From positions 1-7,381 of the forward strand of contig JBKPDW010000240.1 of NCBI GenBank assembly GCA_046728115.1: a stretch of 7,381 nt of DNA. Reading direction: 5' to 3'. This stretch comes from CAVSWN01 sp046728115 (lineage in GTDB: Bacteria; Acidobacteriota; Vicinamibacteria; Vicinamibacterales; CAVVIG01). A program made the translations under genes and the position numbers. The notes beneath the pieces were generated by a model. That model was not told the DNA's origin. It saw only the letters and a list, made by a program, of their open reading frames with translations, and did not search any database. Of the stretch, positions 5,486-7,381 are shown in pieces (position 1 is the stretch's first letter; each line of letters starts with the position of its first letter).

Positions 5486-6139
5486 ATGCCTTCTGCGACG
5501 TCCACTCGCGATTTTTTCAGTTTTCTGGGCCTCTCCCGCAAACTGAAGATCGACACGGCCGACCTCGAACAGAGGTATCGGGCGCTCAGTCGGCAGCTGC
5601 ATCCGGACTATTTCTATAACGCGCCGCCGGCCGAGCGTCGTGCGAGCCTGGAGCGGTCGTCGTATCTCAACGACGCGTATCGAACGCTCAAGAATCCAAT
5701 CAGCCGGATCGAGTACCTGTTGAAGTTGGAGGGTGCGTCCAATCCGAACGGCGAGGAAGACCGTTCGACGAGCGCAGGGTCCGCCCGACCGGAATCGAAG
5801 GCCGCCGGCTCGAGCCGCGCGGCTCCACCAGCATCGCTCCTCGAGGAAGTCTTCGCGCTGAACGAGGAACTCGACGAAATTCGCGATCAACGCGCGAGCG
5901 GCGTCCCGGCGGACACATGGAAGCCGAGGCTCGAACGCGCTCGGGCGCCAATCGAACGAAAACGCGTTGAGCACGAAGCCGGATTGGAGGAGCTGTCGGC
6001 GAAGTGGGATGCATCGATCGATCGCGCGGCCGGCGGGAACGAACGGCTCGAGATCTTGAACGACCTGCGCGAACGATTTCTGGAACGGAACTACATCAAC
6101 AATCTCCTGGCAGGGATTGAGAAAGAGTTGGCCGAGTAA
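5486..6139 (+). CDS. hscB: Co-chaperone HscB (J-domain protein of Fe-S assembly)
   Basis: HscB is the J-domain partner that brings IscU to HscA and stimulates its ATPase. The 217-aa protein has an N-terminal J domain, about residues 8-80, with the essential HPD at 39-41 (RQLHPDYF) and a conserved SYLNDAYRTLKNP. A helical C-terminal domain, from about residue 117 to the end, should bind IscU. It is about 45 residues longer than E. coli HscB (171). Most of the excess is a Ser/Gly/Ala/Pro-rich, charged stretch at about 83-116 between the two domains, which looks disordered. The ATG at 5486 has no clear Shine-Dalgarno. The spacer to iscA contains a hairpin, and 27 nt separate the gene from hscA. 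Confidence 0.93.
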   Translation: MPSATSTRDFFSFLGLSRKLKIDTADLEQRYRALSRQLHPDYFYNAPPAERRASLERSSYLNDAYRTLKNPISRIEYLLKLEGASNPNGEEDRSTSAGSARPESKAAGSSRAAPPASLLEEVFALNEELDEIRDQRASGVPADTWKPRLERARAPIERKRVEHEAGLEELSAKWDASIDRAAGGNERLEILNDLRERFLERNYINNLLAGIEKELAE

Positions 6140-6166
6140 AAGCAAGGCCACGGCAGTTGTAACGCC

Positions 6167-7381
6167 ATGAGCAAAGTTGTCGGCATCGACCTCGGCACCA
6201 CCAACTCTCTCGTCGCCTACGTGAAGGACGGCGTTCCGGTGGTCGTTCGCGATGCCGGCGGTGATGCGTTGGTTCCATCGGTGGTGTCGGTCGCCGACGA
6301 TGGCGCGATTTACGTCGGGCGCGAAGCCGAGCGCCGGCTGCTGACTGATGCTCAGCGGACCGCGTATTCGATCAAACGCTTCATGGGCAAGGGTCGCGAC
6401 GACGTCCAGGACGAGGCGCGACATTTTCCGTTTCGCATTGGAGGCGACGGTCAAGGTGTGGTGCGGATCGGTCTCGCCGATCGCGACTACACGCCGCCAG
6501 AGATCTCCGCATTCGTTCTGCGGGAGCTGAAACAGCGCGCCGAAGCCTGGTTTGCGGGGCACGGCGAGCTCGACAACGAAGTGGATCGCGCCGTGATCAC
6601 GGTGCCGGCCTACTTCAATGACGCTCAGCGCACGGCGACCCGCGATGCCGGCCGCATCGCCGGCCTCGAGGTTCTCCGGATCATCAACGAGCCGACCGCG
6701 GCATCGCTCGCTTACGGCCTCGACAAGCGGCATACCGGCCTCATTGCCGTCTACGACCTCGGCGGCGGCACGTTCGATATCTCCATCCTGCGCGTCGAGG
6801 ACGGTGTGTTTCAGGTGCTGTCCACCAACGGCGATACGCACCTTGGCGGCGACGACATCGATGTGCTGCTGATGGACCACGTGCTGCACGGCGGTCCCGG
6901 AAGAACCCCTGAGCAACTGCAGGAAATCCGAAAGGCTGTGATTCAGGCCAAATGGGATCTCTCCGCGCGCGACGAGACGGACCTGCTGGGACGGCGAATC
7001 ACGCGCGCGGAATTCGAAGCGATGATTCAGCCTGTCGTCGACCGCACACTTGGCCCGTGCCGTCAGGCGCTCGCTGACGCCCGCTTGCAGCTTGCGCAGA
7101 TCGACGAGGTGATCCTCGTCGGTGGGTCGACCCGGATCCCGCTCGTCCGCCAGGCGGTCGCAGCTCTCTTTGGCAAGGTTCCCCACAGCGAATTGAATCC
7201 TGACGAGGTCGTCGCGCTTGGCGCCGCGGTCCAGGCCGACATCCTCGTCACCGGCAATCGCGATTTGCTGCTCCTGGACGTCACGCCGCTCTCGCTCGGC
7301 ATCGAGACGATGGGCGGCGTCGTCTCGAAAATCATCCTTCGGAATTCGACGATTCCGGCCACCGGCAGCGAGATGTTCACG
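6167..7381 (+). CDS. hscA: Hsp70-type chaperone HscA (3' partial)
   Basis: The frame runs from the ATG at 6167 to the window's right edge, 405 codons without a stop, so the gene continues outside. It is a specialised Hsp70 that binds the LPPVK motif of IscU and drives cluster release using ATP. The nucleotide-binding domain is complete: GIDLGTTNS at 6-14, K70 in YSIKRFMGK, INEPTAA from 173, the phosphate loop DLGGGTFD at 197-204 and VGGSTR at 318-323. The hydrophobic interdomain linker LLLLD is at 367-371, followed by the first 34 residues of the substrate-binding domain (VTPLSLGIETMGG onward). The loop before ITRAEFEAM is short, as in HscA and unlike typical DnaK. The location after hscB supports HscA over DnaK. 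Full length should be near 610-620 aa, and a ferredoxin gene (fdx) often follows in this operon. Confidence 0.93.
   Translation, partial: MSKVVGIDLGTTNSLVAYVKDGVPVVVRDAGGDALVPSVVSVADDGAIYVGREAERRLLTDAQRTAYSIKRFMGKGRDDVQDEARHFPFRIGGDGQGVVRIGLADRDYTPPEISAFVLRELKQRAEAWFAGHGELDNEVDRAVITVPAYFNDAQRTATRDAGRIAGLEVLRIINEPTAASLAYGLDKRHTGLIAVYDLGGGTFDISILRVEDGVFQVLSTNGDTHLGGDDIDVLLMDHVLHGGPGRTPEQLQEIRKAVIQAKWDLSARDETDLLGRRITRAEFEAMIQPVVDRTLGPCRQALADARLQLAQIDEVILVGGSTRIPLVRQAVAALFGKVPHSELNPDEVVALGAAVQADILVTGNRDLLLLDVTPLSLGIETMGGVVSKIILRNSTIPATGSEMFT

Noticed and set aside
5477..7186. A 569-codon open frame on the minus strand opposite hscB and hscA
   Set aside because: It mirrors two clearly identified plus-strand genes, has no recognisable domain, and arises from high-GC codon bias on the opposite strand.
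1..7381. CRISPR arrays, tRNA/rRNA genes, insertion sequences or phage genes
   Set aside because: The window is almost fully occupied by conserved metabolic genes; I saw no spaced direct repeats, terminal inverted repeats, transposase motifs or RNA-gene sequences.

Overview
The window is a densely packed, all-plus-strand bacterial segment of high GC (roughly 60%). It holds two adjacent sulfur-metabolism gene groups, truncated at both ends by the window edges. No mobile elements, phage genes, RNA genes or CRISPR are visible. The gene content is bacterial. The mix of a mycobacterial-type CysM/Mec/CysO/MoeZ cysteine pathway with a proteobacterial-type ISC-HscBA operon, plus tandem TGACTT-type repeats in a spacer, would fit a high-GC environmental lineage such as Acidobacteriota. 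That assignment is an inference and is not demonstrated by the sequence.

Region 1 (2-2847) is a three-gene unit: a cysM-type cysteine synthase (5' end outside the window), a JAMM/MPN+ (M67) metallopeptidase resembling Mec, and one long ORF fusing three parts. These parts are a CysO-like ubiquitin-fold sulfur carrier, a MoeB/ThiF E1-like adenylyltransferase and a rhodanese domain. In Mycobacterium tuberculosis the corresponding activities come from separate proteins: CysM, Mec, CysO and MoeZ. MoeZ adenylates and thiocarboxylates the C-terminal glycine of CysO, CysM transfers that sulfur to a serine derivative, and Mec cleaves the resulting CysO-cysteine. Here the carrier's VAGG tail is internal, at residues 87-90 of a 490-residue polypeptide. 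A free C-terminus would have to be made by proteolysis, and the JAMM peptidase next door is an obvious candidate.

Region 2 (2848-7381) begins with a 74-bp spacer holding a weak hairpin and an IscR-like imperfect palindrome that overlaps the start codon of an Rrf2-family regulator with three cysteines. Then follow iscS, iscU, iscA, hscB and hscA (3' end outside the window), in the classical ISC order. The key residues are intact: IscS H104/D180/K206/C330, IscU C36/D38/C63/H105/C106 with the LPPVK chaperone motif, IscA C35/C100/C102 and HscB HPD. A 76-bp spacer between iscA and hscB contains a perfect 7-bp hairpin followed by a T-rich run, nested in related GTCAG/CTGAC repeats.

Together the window reads as a cysteine-to-Fe-S island. 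Region 1 makes cysteine through a protein-bound thiocarboxylate. IscS uses cysteine to supply sulfane sulfur to IscU, and possibly to the rhodanese domain. The Rrf2 regulator between the two groups could sense Fe-S or cysteine status. The most notable item is the carrier-E1-rhodanese fusion beside a JAMM protease.
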